44,298 nucleotides of DNA from Aquimarina sp. RZ0 (GTDB lineage Bacteria; Bacteroidota; Bacteroidia; Flavobacteriales; Flavobacteriaceae): the NCBI RefSeq assembly GCF_008370685.1, contig NZ_VTZU01000059.1, positions 1 to 44,298 on the forward strand, given 5' to 3'. Positions 1-8,567 of the stretch are shown piece by piece. Numbering within the stretch: the first letter of the stretch is position 1; the number at the start of each line of letters is the position of its first letter. The notes under the pieces are model-generated. The model made no database searches. It was not told the origin of the DNA and saw only the letters and a program-made list of their open reading frames with translations. Both the position numbers and the translations under genes were made by a program.

Positions 1-122
1 TTATTTTTTCTTTATGCAAGGCAAAAAAATCAAGCATAGCTATAGCTACGGTTTATTTTTTAAACGAAGTAGAAAGGAAAAAGAAACGATGAATATGCGA
101 AATTTTTAGTTATAAATCGTAT
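1..122 (-). repeat. Partial copy of palindromic MITE-like element, inverted relative to 19475-19596
   Basis: Read on the minus strand, these 122 bases are identical, with no gaps, to 19475-19596. Identity stops exactly at 122/123, which corresponds to the terminal inverted repeat end of the 19476-19635 element. The other end of this copy lies outside the window. The flanking plus-strand bases after the TIR read TAA-like (ATAAAA), as expected for a TAA/TTA target. Confidence 0.85.
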
Positions 123-395
123 AAAAAACAACATATTTTTTTTTATGAGATATTCACTTTAAAAAAAAAAACGGCTATATACATTTTGTTTGTCGCTGTC
201 AACAATAATATAGCTTAGATAACGTTATTGTATTTAGAATATTAATAATAAGTTAAAATCAAAACCTCTTTAATACTAAAAACAAATCTGGTTGTGGCTT
301 TTTTTTGTGTATTGATTGAATTTTAGTTTCCTTCTTTCATTTTTGTAGGTTATTAATTGTTTTTGTATAAACTTAATGATTGATCATACAAAACT
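123..395. other. AT-rich intergenic leader before the lectin gene
   Basis: Non-coding and very AT-rich, with homopolymer A and T runs. It must hold the promoter of the gene starting at 396. There are TTTG words around 343-367, but no convincing TAnnTTTG box with correct spacing, so no promoter is called. Confidence 0.5.
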
Positions 396-2975
396 ATGGC
401 GAAAAACTACCAATTACATTGCTTTTTTATTTTCTTCTTCTCTTTTTATATCGGACATTCTCAACTTATAGGAACGACTATTGGCAGTGCTACAGATCTT
501 GGGAATAATTGTTTTGAAATTACACCAAGTATTAAAGATCAGGTAGGTGGTGTCTGGTATGGTAATCCGATTAATTTTGATGAAGATTTCACAATAATTT
601 ATGAAGGTAATTTTGGTACTTTTGATGCTGATGGTGCCGATGGAATTGCGTTAGTGTTCAAGAACGATGCAACACCTGTTTTAGGTAATTTTGGAGAAGG
701 AATTGGTTATGGGGGAATAAATCAATCTTTAGTTATAGAGTTAGATACTTTTCAAAACCCTACAAGTAATGATCCTACATTTGATCACGTAGCGATCACA
801 AGAGATGGCAATACAGACCATGGAGATGCTACCAATCTTTCTGGACCAGTGCAAGCAAGTGCTACAGATATTAATATCGAAGATGGATTAGATCATTTGA
901 TAAAAATAGAATGGATTGCTGGAACTACTACATTGAATGTGTTTTTTGATTGTGATCTGCGATTGAGTTATACTGGAGATGTCAAGACTGATATTTTTTT
1001 CGGAGATGATACTGTTCATTTTGGTTTTGTATCTTCTACAGGTTTTTTCTTCAATTCTAATCAATTATGTTTTAATAGTATTTCCTTTGTTGAAGATTTG
1101 ATTCTAAATGATACTACAATTTGTTTGGGAGATTCTGTTTTGGTTGATGTTACTTTATCTTCGGCAATTTCTTATAATTGGTCGCCTGTCGTTGGAGTAA
1201 GTGATCCTACGATTCCTAATCCAGAGCTTACCCCAACAACTACTACAAATTATGTAGTTACGATTACGGATCAGTGTGGCGATGTTTTTACCGAAGATAT
1301 TCTGGTTACCGTAAATGACCTTTTGGGTACTGCTCCTTCATTAACAGATAGTACACTATGTATTGGAGACTCTGTTTCCGTTGATGCTACTACAATAAAT
1401 GCAGTTTCCTATATATGGTCTCCCGCAGTGGGAGTCGATAACCCTATAAGCCCTATAGTTACATTATCTCCTACGACTACCACTACGTATACTGTTACTA
1501 TTACCGGGCAGTGTGGAGATATTATCACAGAAGATGTGCTGATTACAATAGATGGTGCTTTGGGTACTACTCCTTTATTAACGGATAGCACGCTATGTGC
1601 AGGAGACTTTGTTTCTGTTGATGCCACTACGGTAAATGCAGTTTCTTATGCGTGGTCTCCTGCAGTAGGAGTTGATAACCCGATAAGTCCCGTAGTTATA
1701 TTATCTCCTACTGTTACGACTACCTATACTGTTACGATCACTGGTCAGTGCGGAGATGTTATCACAGAAGATGTAGTAGTTTCAGTAGATGGTGCTCTAG
1801 GTACTCCTTCTTTGACAGATAATACGATATGTATTGGAGATTCCGTTTCTGCAGATGCTATTACAGTAAATGCAATCTCTTATGTGTGGTCTCCTGTAAT
1901 TGGAGTAGATAACCCCATAAGTCCCATAGTTACATTATCTCCTACGACTACCACTACATATACTGTTACTATTACAGGACAGTGCGGAGATGTTGTCACA
2001 GAAGACGTGCTGGTTACAGTAACTCCTTTGTCAATTCCAAGTTTTGATCCCGTAGATCCTATATGTTTTGGAGATTCTTTGGCAGATTTACCCACTACAG
2101 ATCTTAATGGGATCATGGGTAGCTGGTCTCCGGCAATTGATAATACAGTAACTACAACCTATACTTTTACTCCTCAAAATGGAAGTTGTTCAGAAATAGC
2201 GACACTTACTATTGATGTAAATTCTTTACCTGTAATTACCTTAGAAGAAGAATATCTTATTTGTAAAGATTCAGCTGGAAATAACATCCCCATAATTATT
2301 GCTACAGGTTTATCAAATATAGATTATACTTTTGAGTGGTTATTTAATGGTGTATTACTTTCTGGAGAAAATGTTGCTGATTTAAGCGTGCAACAACCCG
2401 GTTTATATGAGGTTAGGTTTACTGATATGACTACCAACTGTGAGAATGTAGCAACCACCGAGGTTATAGAAGTAACCCCTCCTGATAATTCGATTACCAT
2501 AAACCAACTTACGGCTAATTTTTCTCAACGTAATACATTAGAAGTTGTCGTATCGGGTGATGACGGTTCTTTTGAATATCAATTAGATAATGGTCCCTGG
2601 CAGCGTAATAACATATTTACAGATATTCTGGATTGTGGTTTGCATACTATAACGGTAAGAGGAAATGGTCTTTGTAATAATTTGTCTGAATCTATTTTTT
2701 TATTGAACTATCCAAGATTTTTTACACCTAATAATGATTCATTTAATGACAGGTGGACTATAGATTGTGTCGCTGATCAGCCTGAAGCATCATTATTTAT
2801 TTTTGATCATTATGGGAAATTACTAAGTGTTTTTAAGCCTTCAGAAAGTTCATGGGATGGCACTTATTTAGGACGTCCTTTGCCAAGTACTGATTATTGG
2901 TTTGTATTAGAATATAACGATCCCGAAGAAAGCATAATGAAAAAATTCCGAAGTCATTTTTCCTTAAAACGATAA
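396..2975 (+). CDS. Secreted L-type lectin / repeat adhesin with T9SS type B sorting domain
   Basis: An 859-residue exported protein. A signal peptide (hydrophobic residues about 9-20, ending near GHSQ) is followed by an L-type (legume-like) bacterial lectin domain at about 25-235, with FDADGADGIALVF and the IELDTF strand characteristic of that fold. Next come four tandem ~79-residue Ig/PKD-like repeats, each with the pattern C-x-GDSV...SY-x-WSP-x-GV...TYTVTITGQCGD...TEDV. A more divergent repeat follows. The C-terminus (TPNNDSFNDRW...IFDHYGKLL...WDGTYLGRPLPS.DYWF) is a gliding-motility type C-terminal domain, i.e. type B sorting for the type IX system. The protein is therefore expected to be surface-attached or released and to bind a glycan. 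The exact ligand is unknown. Confidence 0.85.
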   Translation: MAKNYQLHCFFIFFFSFYIGHSQLIGTTIGSATDLGNNCFEITPSIKDQVGGVWYGNPINFDEDFTIIYEGNFGTFDADGADGIALVFKNDATPVLGNFGEGIGYGGINQSLVIELDTFQNPTSNDPTFDHVAITRDGNTDHGDATNLSGPVQASATDINIEDGLDHLIKIEWIAGTTTLNVFFDCDLRLSYTGDVKTDIFFGDDTVHFGFVSSTGFFFNSNQLCFNSISFVEDLILNDTTICLGDSVLVDVTLSSAISYNWSPVVGVSDPTIPNPELTPTTTTNYVVTITDQCGDVFTEDILVTVNDLLGTAPSLTDSTLCIGDSVSVDATTINAVSYIWSPAVGVDNPISPIVTLSPTTTTTYTVTITGQCGDIITEDVLITIDGALGTTPLLTDSTLCAGDFVSVDATTVNAVSYAWSPAVGVDNPISPVVILSPTVTTTYTVTITGQCGDVITEDVVVSVDGALGTPSLTDNTICIGDSVSADAITVNAISYVWSPVIGVDNPISPIVTLSPTTTTTYTVTITGQCGDVVTEDVLVTVTPLSIPSFDPVDPICFGDSLADLPTTDLNGIMGSWSPAIDNTVTTTYTFTPQNGSCSEIATLTIDVNSLPVITLEEEYLICKDSAGNNIPIIIATGLSNIDYTFEWLFNGVLLSGENVADLSVQQPGLYEVRFTDMTTNCENVATTEVIEVTPPDNSITINQLTANFSQRNTLEVVVSGDDGSFEYQLDNGPWQRNNIFTDILDCGLHTITVRGNGLCNNLSESIFLLNYPRFFTPNNDSFNDRWTIDCVADQPEASLFIFDHYGKLLSVFKPSESSWDGTYLGRPLPSTDYWFVLEYNDPEESIMKKFRSHFSLKR
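1122..2030 (+). repeat. Four tandem ~237-bp coding repeats
   Basis: The codons for the Cys-x-Gly-Asp motif recur at 1122, 1359, 1596 and 1830, giving periods of 237, 237 and 234 bases (79/79/78 residues). Units 2-4 are much closer to each other at the DNA level than to unit 1, suggesting recent duplication or gene conversion. Antisense open frames here are by-products of this repetition. Confidence 0.9.
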
Positions 2976-3016
2976 TACATTAATCCTTAATTAAAGATAC
3001 TACACTAGTTTTGTAT

Positions 3017-3544
3017 TTAACTTTCTTTAAGAAACTTGGATAAGCCCATTCTACGCAACATTTTTTTTTCAAAATTCCAGAAGAAATTAAATTGACCAAA
3101 TAACCAACCAACAAGTAAAAGAAGGATTTGATATACGGGAAATATTAAAAATATTCTTACAGGCCAATATATCCATCCACTGGTAGACGCTCTATCCAAT
3201 CCTAATAACGAAATAATCGGATCAGAAATTTTTGCAGCAGTAGAGCCAGTTATGGCAAAGGCAATAAAAATTGCTATTAACTCCCATCGGTAGTTAATCT
3301 TCCATTTTTTTTCTAATGCATTAAAGATTTTAAGTGTAAGTCCTAATAAAGGAATAAAAAAGAATAAAGTAATCAATGAGAGTGATAGAATATAGGCATC
3401 ATCAGTCTCAGATAATTTTAAAACCGAAATAGTTAATCTTTTGCTTAGCAGGTAAGATGAAAATAACAAACCTATTAGTCCTAATAATGGGAAAATTAGT
3501 TGCCAGTTTGCTTTAATCTCCCAACGATCTTTAAATTTTTGCAT
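3017..3544 (-). CDS. Small integral membrane protein, DUF6787-like
   Basis: A 175-residue protein with about four hydrophobic helices: residues ~15-33, ~52-70, ~88-105 and ~125-148. Charged Lys/Arg/Trp-rich loops and a basic C-terminal tail (KKMLRRMG) follow. The stretch AIFIAFAITGSTAAKISDPI resembles the conserved core I associate with the DUF6787 group of flavobacterial membrane proteins. That assignment is from memory and tentative. It is convergent with the lectin gene (41 bases between stops) and lies 30 bases downstream of the DUF6146-like gene, so the two minus-strand genes are probably co-transcribed. The function is unknown. Confidence 0.7.
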   Translation of the reverse strand: MQKFKDRWEIKANWQLIFPLLGLIGLLFSSYLLSKRLTISVLKLSETDDAYILSLSLITLFFFIPLLGLTLKIFNALEKKWKINYRWELIAIFIAFAITGSTAAKISDPIISLLGLDRASTSGWIYWPVRIFLIFPVYQILLLLVGWLFGQFNFFWNFEKKMLRRMGLSKFLKES

Positions 3545-3574
3545 AGTGTAAAATTACAACTAAAACTTTCTTTG

Positions 3575-4003
3575 TCAAAATCGTTGACCTCTGGTTGCTA
3601 AAAAACGTTGTCGATAACGCTGTTCAAAATATAAAAAGTAATTATATAATAAGTAATTTACCTCATATCCATAATGAATGCTAGATTCATAATTTATAGT
3701 TTGTATATACAAATTTGGATCAAATCGTTGTGGTTGTATTACTCTCTGGTTGTATTCTATGACATATTGTCTGTTTCTTATTTCCATAAATTGTTCAGAA
3801 TAAAAGCCTCTAGGTCTCTGAGTGACAAGCCAAGTGTTAAAACCAGGTTCTATGATAATAATCTCATATTCAAGACTATCATTAGCAATCCTCAGTGTAT
3901 CAGAAGATTTATCTACAGAGGAGGTATTTAAATTTCGATCCTGAATAGAGCTGCAACTAATAATAAAAGTTACGAGTAATATTATATAGATACAATTTTT
4001 CAT
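3575..4003 (-). CDS. DUF6146-like lipoprotein
   Basis: A 142-residue protein with a lipoprotein signal peptide (MKNCIYIILLVTFIISC, lipobox IISC, acylated Cys17). The mature part holds the motifs IIIEPGFNTWLVTQRPRGFYS and a Tyr/Arg/Gln-rich tail (YGYEVNYLLYNYFLYFEQRYRQR). These are the signature I recognise for the DUF6146 family of Bacteroidota lipoproteins. No biochemical role is established. The protein is expected at the outer membrane, facing the periplasm. Its leader contains a terminator-like hairpin at 4028-4052. Confidence 0.75.
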   Translation of the reverse strand: MKNCIYIILLVTFIISCSSIQDRNLNTSSVDKSSDTLRIANDSLEYEIIIIEPGFNTWLVTQRPRGFYSEQFMEIRNRQYVIEYNQRVIQPQRFDPNLYIQTINYESSIHYGYEVNYLLYNYFLYFEQRYRQRFLATRGQRF

Positions 4004-4027
4004 TTTCTTTACTTGATTTCAATGTAC

Positions 4028-4052
4028 AAAAAAACCGAAGAATAACCTCCGG
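4028..4052 (-). terminator. Hairpin plus U-tract directly upstream of the lipoprotein gene
   Basis: Read on the minus strand: CCGGAG, six-base loop, CTTCGG (one G-U pair), then seven Us. It ends only ~24 bases before the ATG of the gene at 4003. That leaves no room for a -33/-7 promoter between hairpin and gene, so it looks like an attenuator or read-through terminator rather than a simple gene-end terminator. Confidence 0.5.
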
Positions 4053-4069
4053 CTTTAACGTTTTACTAA

Positions 4070-4224
4070 GAGCTTGTTTAAAAACCTTACTTCCTGAAAA
4101 CAAATATTTTAAGAACCATAAGGTCACTTCAAATAATTCAAATATCCTGATATGCTCATGATTTCAAGTATACTCAGAACCTCAAACTATTGATTTTCAA
4201 TTTATATTCTTTTTAAACATACTC
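4070..4224. repeat. 155-bp near-palindromic MITE-like element with TAA flanks
   Basis: The outer 15 bases (GAGCTTGTTTAAAAA at 4070-4084) match the reverse complement of 4210-4224 at 13 of 15 positions. The arms keep loose complementarity towards the middle (for example TGAAAA near 4096 with TTTTCA near 4194). TAA directly abuts both ends (4067-4069 and 4225-4227), a putative target-site duplication. There is no coding capacity. The gap 4004-4436 holds this, the hairpin at 4323-4364 and nothing else I can identify. Confidence 0.6.
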
Positions 4225-4322
4225 TAAAAAAAAGTAATCTAAGTTTTTTCAATTCGACATAAAAAATGTTTTTTTTGAGTCAGTTTTTGACTTTTTCTTA
4301 GCTCGTAGTGCTACAATAAAGT

Positions 4323-4364
4323 GCGAAAAATATTTCAACTGATCAAAAAGCAGCTATTTTTCGC
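4323..4364. other. Long-loop inverted repeat downstream of the DUF937 gene
   Basis: A perfect 10-bp inverted repeat, GCGAAAAATA (4323-4332) with TATTTTTCGC (4355-4364), encloses 22 bases. It lies ~73 bases past the stop of the DUF937 gene. No U-tract follows in either direction, so a terminator role is uncertain. Confidence 0.4.
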
Positions 4365-4436
4365 CAGAATCAAAAAAGTATAAACTGCATCAAAATATAA
4401 TAGTAATTTTAATTTGTATAGGGGTTTAAAAATATA

Positions 4437-5075
4437 TTATTTACCAAATAAACCTCCGATCAGTCCACCTAAACCACCTTTTTTCTGTCCTCCGCCAAGT
4501 ACCATTCCTGCTACATCATCCAGAATACTACCATCTCCATCTGCATCGAGAAATGATTCAATAAGTGATTGTTGTTTAGATCCCTGACCTCCTCCAAGCA
4601 TTCCTCCAAGCATATTGCTTAGTCCATTGGCATCAGAAACATTATTCTGTGCAGCTTGCTTACCAAGTACTCCCATTAATATAGGGGCAGCAACTTTGAG
4701 AATCTGACTAACAGAACTTGCGTCGATACCAGATTTCTGACTTAAAGCATTCTCGACAACTGGTTGCTTACCTCCCAGAATATGACCTAGGATTCCTGCT
4801 CCATCATTAGAGACACTGTCTTCAACTCCTCCTTCAAATAAACCTCCCAGGTTATCTAATATTCCACCACCAGCATGTTTTCCAGATAAGGCTCCTAATA
4901 TTCCTGAAGCACCTTCTGGAGTAGACGCATTCTTTTGCATTGCACCCATAAGTACAGGCATAGCCATACTTAATAGGCTTCCTGTTTTATCGGTGGATTG
5001 TCCTGTTTGATTACTAACACCACTAATAATTTGTTTCCCTACAGGGCTATTTAAAAGATCTAAAATTCCAGACAT
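4437..5075 (-). CDS. DUF937 domain protein
   Basis: A 212-residue, glycine/leucine-rich protein. It starts SGILDLLNSPVGKQIISGVSNQTG and carries two copies of the DUF937 pattern (KTGSLLSMAMPVLMGAMQKNA near 30-50; VSQILKVAAPILMGVLGKQA near 120-140), followed by GLSNMLGGMLGGG. An acidic DADGDGSILDDVAGM segment at ~177-190 resembles a calcium-loop-like motif. The C-terminus is a Gly-Leu-rich tail (GLGGLIGGLFGK). There is no signal peptide, so it is probably cytoplasmic. DUF937 proteins have no agreed function. It is separated from serA by a strong terminator and appears monocistronic. Confidence 0.85.
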   Translation of the reverse strand: MSGILDLLNSPVGKQIISGVSNQTGQSTDKTGSLLSMAMPVLMGAMQKNASTPEGASGILGALSGKHAGGGILDNLGGLFEGGVEDSVSNDGAGILGHILGGKQPVVENALSQKSGIDASSVSQILKVAAPILMGVLGKQAAQNNVSDANGLSNMLGGMLGGGQGSKQQSLIESFLDADGDGSILDDVAGMVLGGGQKKGGLGGLIGGLFGK

Positions 5076-5203
5076 GATTTATGTTTTTTATAATGTGATT
5101 TAAAGTTACATTTTTTATTAATAAAATTATAAAATAGGCATACTTTTATTTTGAAGATTAATAGATGAAAAGAGTATTTTATCGATAAAAGGAATATATT
5201 AAA

Positions 5204-5241
5204 AAAAACATCTTTTACCAAGGTAGGTAAAAGATGTTTTT
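5204..5241 (-). terminator. Strong bidirectional-looking terminator after serA
   Basis: A perfect 16-bp stem (AAAAACATCTTTTACC, 5204-5219) with a 6-base loop and its complement at 5226-5241. On the minus strand the hairpin is followed by a run of Us. It lies 28 bases past the serA stop, ending the acyl-CoA reductase-serC-serA unit. Confidence 0.85.
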
Positions 5242-5268
5242 AAATAAAAATATTATTTATAGTCTTAC

Positions 5269-6219
5269 TTATTTCAGTATTGATATTATCTGATCCGCAA
5301 GTTCCTGACCAATTCGATCCTGAGCCTCACCTGTTGCAGCACCAATATGCGGGGTTAATGATATTTTATTGTTCATTAATACCTTGATAGCTGGGCTAGG
5401 TTCGTTTTCGAATACATCTAATCCTGCAAAACTTAATTTACCACTCTCTAGCGCTTCAACCAGAGCCACTTCATCAATGACACCTCCACGAGCAGCATTA
5501 ATAAGACCAGCACCATCTTTCATTTGATCTATTTCTGCTTTACCGATAACATATTCTTTTTGGGCAGGAACGTGTAACGTGAAAAAATCTGACTCTTTTA
5601 AAACTTGCTCTTTAGAGACAGTTTCTATTTTAAAGTTTAGCGATTGTCCGTCAAAAAACTCTAAAGGGATGTCTACCTCTTCTATAAAAGGATCGTAAGC
5701 AACCACATTCATCCCTACACCAATTGCAATTTTTGCTGTAGCCTGACCAATACGCCCGATACCGATAACACCAAGAGTTTTTCCTCTTAACTCAATACCA
5801 CCTGCATATGCTTTTTTAAGATTTTTAAATTTGCTATCACCCTCTAATGGCATATTACGATTAGAGTCATGAAGAAAACGCACGCTACCATATAGGTGTG
5901 CAAAAACTAACTCTGCTACAGAACCAGAGGAGGCAGCGGGAGTATTAATAACATGTAATCCTTTTTCACGGGCATACGCTACATCGATATTGTCCATACC
6001 AACTCCACCGCGACCAATGATTTTTAAAGAACTGCAATTGTCAATAATATCTGTTCTTACCTTTGTAGCACTGCGAACTAACAATACATTAATTTCATTT
6101 TCGTTAATGTAATCAACTAACTGATCCTGGGCTACAGTTGTAGTTTGTACTTCGAATCCAGCTTTTTCTAGCGCATCAATACCACTTTGAGATACACCGT
6201 CGTTTGCTAATACTTTCAT
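5269..6219 (-). CDS. serA: D-3-phosphoglycerate dehydrogenase
   Basis: NAD-dependent oxidation of 3-phosphoglycerate to 3-phosphohydroxypyruvate, the first step of serine synthesis, in the cytoplasm. The 316-residue protein is the short form, with no C-terminal ACT domain, so serine feedback through ACT is not expected. The Rossmann motif GIGRIG is at 153-158, preceded by GRGGVGMDNID at 69-79. The catalytic triad is visible as Arg244 (NAARGG), Glu273 (ENEP) and His291 (TPHIGA). It lies 27 bases downstream of serC on the same strand, giving consecutive pathway steps in one operon. Confidence 0.93.
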   Translation of the reverse strand: MKVLANDGVSQSGIDALEKAGFEVQTTTVAQDQLVDYINENEINVLLVRSATKVRTDIIDNCSSLKIIGRGGVGMDNIDVAYAREKGLHVINTPAASSGSVAELVFAHLYGSVRFLHDSNRNMPLEGDSKFKNLKKAYAGGIELRGKTLGVIGIGRIGQATAKIAIGVGMNVVAYDPFIEEVDIPLEFFDGQSLNFKIETVSKEQVLKESDFFTLHVPAQKEYVIGKAEIDQMKDGAGLINAARGGVIDEVALVEALESGKLSFAGLDVFENEPSPAIKVLMNNKISLTPHIGAATGEAQDRIGQELADQIISILK

Positions 6220-6246
6220 TTTTAAGTTTTAAATTTAATAAGTTGA

Positions 6247-7311
6247 TTATGCTTTTCTTTCTAAATCTCCCATAACATCTACAAGAGCAGCTACACTTTC
6301 TATTGTCATTGCATTATAAATACTAGCTCTGTATCCTCCCACACTTCTGTGACCATTTACACCGTTAATACCAGCTTCTTTCCACATGGCATCAAAAGTC
6401 TCTTTAAGATCTTCGTCTACTAATGAGAACGTTGCATTCATCATCGATCTATCTTCTTTGGCAGCAAAACCTTTGAATAATGGGTTTAGATCAATTTCTG
6501 AATAAATAAGTTTTGCTTTTTTCTCATTTTGCTCTTCGATAGCAGAAATACCGCCTAATTTTTTTAACCATCTTAAGGTAAGCATAGAAGTGTATACAGC
6601 AAATACAGGCGGAGTATTAAACATACTTCCTTTGCTAATATGTACTTGATAATCTAGCATAGATGGTATTTTTCTATCCATTTTTCCTAGAATATCTTCT
6701 TTGATAACAACAAGAGTGGTGCCAGCCGGTCCCATGTTTTTTTGTGCTCCGGCATAGATTAAACTAAATTTAGAAAAATCTAATTCTCTGGAAAAGATAT
6801 CACTACTCATATCACATACCAGAGGAGCATTAGTTTCAGGGAAATTTTTTATCTGAGTGCCAAAAATGGTGTTATTACTTGTGCAATGCAGATAATCTAA
6901 ATCTTCGGGGACTTCATAACCTTTTGGGATATAATTATAGTTGGCACCCTTTGATGAAGCAATTTCTATAACTTCTCCAAAGTTTTTAGCTTCCTTAACA
7001 GACTTATCACTCCAGCTTCCTGTATTAATATATCCAGCTTTTGATTGTAATAAGTTATAAGCTGCCATCAGGAATTGTGTACTAGCGCCGCCCTGAAGAA
7101 AGAGTACCTTATATCCTTTGCCTTCTAAACCTAATAATTCTAAAGCCAGATTACGAGCTTCCTCCATTACATCTACAAAATCTTTACTACGATGCGAAAT
7201 CTCTAAAATGGATAGGCCAGAATTGTTAAAATCTAATACAGCCTGGGACGCCTCTTTAAATACTTCTTGTGGTAAAATACAAGGTCCTGCGCTAAAGTTA
7301 TGCTTTTTCAT
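6247..7311 (-). CDS. serC: Phosphoserine aminotransferase
   Basis: A PLP-dependent transaminase converting 3-phosphohydroxypyruvate and glutamate to phosphoserine; also able to serve PLP synthesis. It is 354 residues, the usual length. It shows the N-terminal NFSAGPCILP signature, the HRS motif at 40-42, the GGAST phosphate-binding turn at 74-78, and the Schiff-base lysine Lys191 in YAGAQKNMGPAG. The C-terminal part (NGHRSVGGYRASIYNA) carries the substrate-phosphate-binding arginines. It is followed by serA and preceded 128 bases upstream by the acyl-CoA reductase gene. Confidence 0.94.
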   Translation of the reverse strand: MKKHNFSAGPCILPQEVFKEASQAVLDFNNSGLSILEISHRSKDFVDVMEEARNLALELLGLEGKGYKVLFLQGGASTQFLMAAYNLLQSKAGYINTGSWSDKSVKEAKNFGEVIEIASSKGANYNYIPKGYEVPEDLDYLHCTSNNTIFGTQIKNFPETNAPLVCDMSSDIFSRELDFSKFSLIYAGAQKNMGPAGTTLVVIKEDILGKMDRKIPSMLDYQVHISKGSMFNTPPVFAVYTSMLTLRWLKKLGGISAIEEQNEKKAKLIYSEIDLNPLFKGFAAKEDRSMMNATFSLVDEDLKETFDAMWKEAGINGVNGHRSVGGYRASIYNAMTIESVAALVDVMGDLERKA

Positions 7312-7439
7312 CAGTAGTTTTTATCTTTTTATTTGTTACTTTTTTTTACTTTTTTTAACTGCTTTTAATCAAGTCTGAAAAAAACACCACAAAGGTGCTA
7401 ATAATCTAATACAAAATCATTGTCAAAATGATAAAATAT

Positions 7440-8519
7440 TTAATTAATTTTTGTTAAAAATTCAACAACATCGATATTATCTGCATAATCTGATATCAAT
7501 GGGTATTGAGTCTTTCCGAAATCGATACTGTTTGCAGAAAAATCATTGCTTACAATGCATTGTATATTTTCTTTATTTAGCACTATTTTTTTTTGTAATT
7601 CATCTTGAGAAGCGTATGTTTCATAAAAAAGTGTTGCAATCGGAGATCCATAGCTCTCATCTTCTTTTAACATTAAAAAACCATTATCGAGAAGTTTATA
7701 ATTACTCATTAAGTAGACTGCTTTATTGTAATCATAATTATTGGCATATTTAGCTCCGTTTATGATATCCTTGTATGGATATATTGATTTAAAAAATAAA
7801 TCAAAATCATAGTCTTGTGGCACCATAAGTTTGGATACACTTCTGCAACCCAACCCAAAGTATCTGAATATATCTTCTCCCAATGCTTCCAATTGTTCTT
7901 TAGATTCATTTCCAGTCAGTATAGCAATAGAATTTCTGTTTTTACGAATGATATTAGGCTTATTACCAAAATAATGTTCAAAATATCTAGCAGTATTGTT
8001 ACTTCCGGTGGCAATAATGGCATCAAAATCAGTAAACTTTTCATTAGAGAAAGTAATGAGTTCATTAAATCGTGGTTCTATTGCAATCAAACAAGAAGCC
8101 AAATAAGGTAACAATTGATTATCATTAGAAGATTGTTTGATTAAAACTCGATGTCCACTAATTAATACAGAAAGAAAATCGTGGAATCCAACCAATGGAA
8201 TATTTCCAGCCATGATTATCCCGATGACTTTGGAAACGTTTTTTTCTGTCGAATAGTTGGATATCCAGTTTTCTATATTGTTTTTAGTTAGTGTATTAGC
8301 CCATTGTGATAAGGAGAATACTACATTTTCTTCGGTAAACCATCCGTTATAATGCTTTGCTGATTGTATTTTCTGAACCATTCCGTCAAAAAAATCTGGG
8401 TTGCATTTTACATTGCTAATATTCTCATAACCAGTATTTTTAAATTGCGTTAAGAACAGACCCAGTTCAGAAAAAGCTACAATTCTATCATTTAATACCA
8501 TTTCTAATTTGTTTATCAC
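7440..8519 (-). CDS. LuxC-like acyl-CoA reductase family protein
   Basis: A 359-residue member of the LuxC/aldehyde-dehydrogenase superfamily. Visible signatures are IIMAGNIPLVGFHD at ~101-114, the nucleotide-binding ATGSNNTARYF at 170-180, KNRNSIAILTG at ~193-203 and the candidate catalytic Cys225 in FGLGCRSVSKL. LuxC enzymes reduce acyl-CoA or acyl-ACP thioesters to aldehydes. No LuxD/LuxE or luciferase gene is nearby, so bioluminescence is not implied and the natural substrate is unknown. It is divergent from the ferredoxin gene (48 bases between starts), and the ferredoxin promoter abuts and partly overlaps its start codon region. I recall the same reductase-ferredoxin-serC-serA arrangement in other flavobacteria. 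Confidence 0.82.
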   Translation of the reverse strand: MINKLEMVLNDRIVAFSELGLFLTQFKNTGYENISNVKCNPDFFDGMVQKIQSAKHYNGWFTEENVVFSLSQWANTLTKNNIENWISNYSTEKNVSKVIGIIMAGNIPLVGFHDFLSVLISGHRVLIKQSSNDNQLLPYLASCLIAIEPRFNELITFSNEKFTDFDAIIATGSNNTARYFEHYFGNKPNIIRKNRNSIAILTGNESKEQLEALGEDIFRYFGLGCRSVSKLMVPQDYDFDLFFKSIYPYKDIINGAKYANNYDYNKAVYLMSNYKLLDNGFLMLKEDESYGSPIATLFYETYASQDELQKKIVLNKENIQCIVSNDFSANSIDFGKTQYPLISDYADNIDVVEFLTKIN

Positions 8520-8539
8520 TAGTTTACGAGTTATTTTTG
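8508..8539 (+). promoter_or_regulatory. Bacteroidota-type promoter of the ferredoxin gene
   Basis: TTTG at 8508-8511, a 20-base spacer, and TATTTTTG at 8532-8539 match the flavobacterial -33/-7 consensus. The predicted transcript would start ~20-25 bases before the ATG at 8568. The -33 box lies inside the first codons of the divergent reductase gene. Confidence 0.6.
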
Positions 8540-8567
8540 TATTGCAAATTTAGAACAAAAAAAAGCT

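Noticed and set aside
1122..2030. CRISPR-like array
   Set aside because: The repeats are long, contiguous and coding, without spacers. No short spaced direct repeats or cas genes occur anywhere in the window.
1409..2116. Minus-strand open frames of 72 and 78 codons
   Set aside because: They are antisense to the tandem repeats of the lectin gene and mirror each other because of that repetition; low-complexity Thr/Val/Ser content and no promoter.
7440..8519. Bioluminescence (lux) gene
   Set aside because: The protein resembles LuxC, but luxD, luxE and luciferase genes are absent; the family is widespread in non-luminous Bacteroidota.
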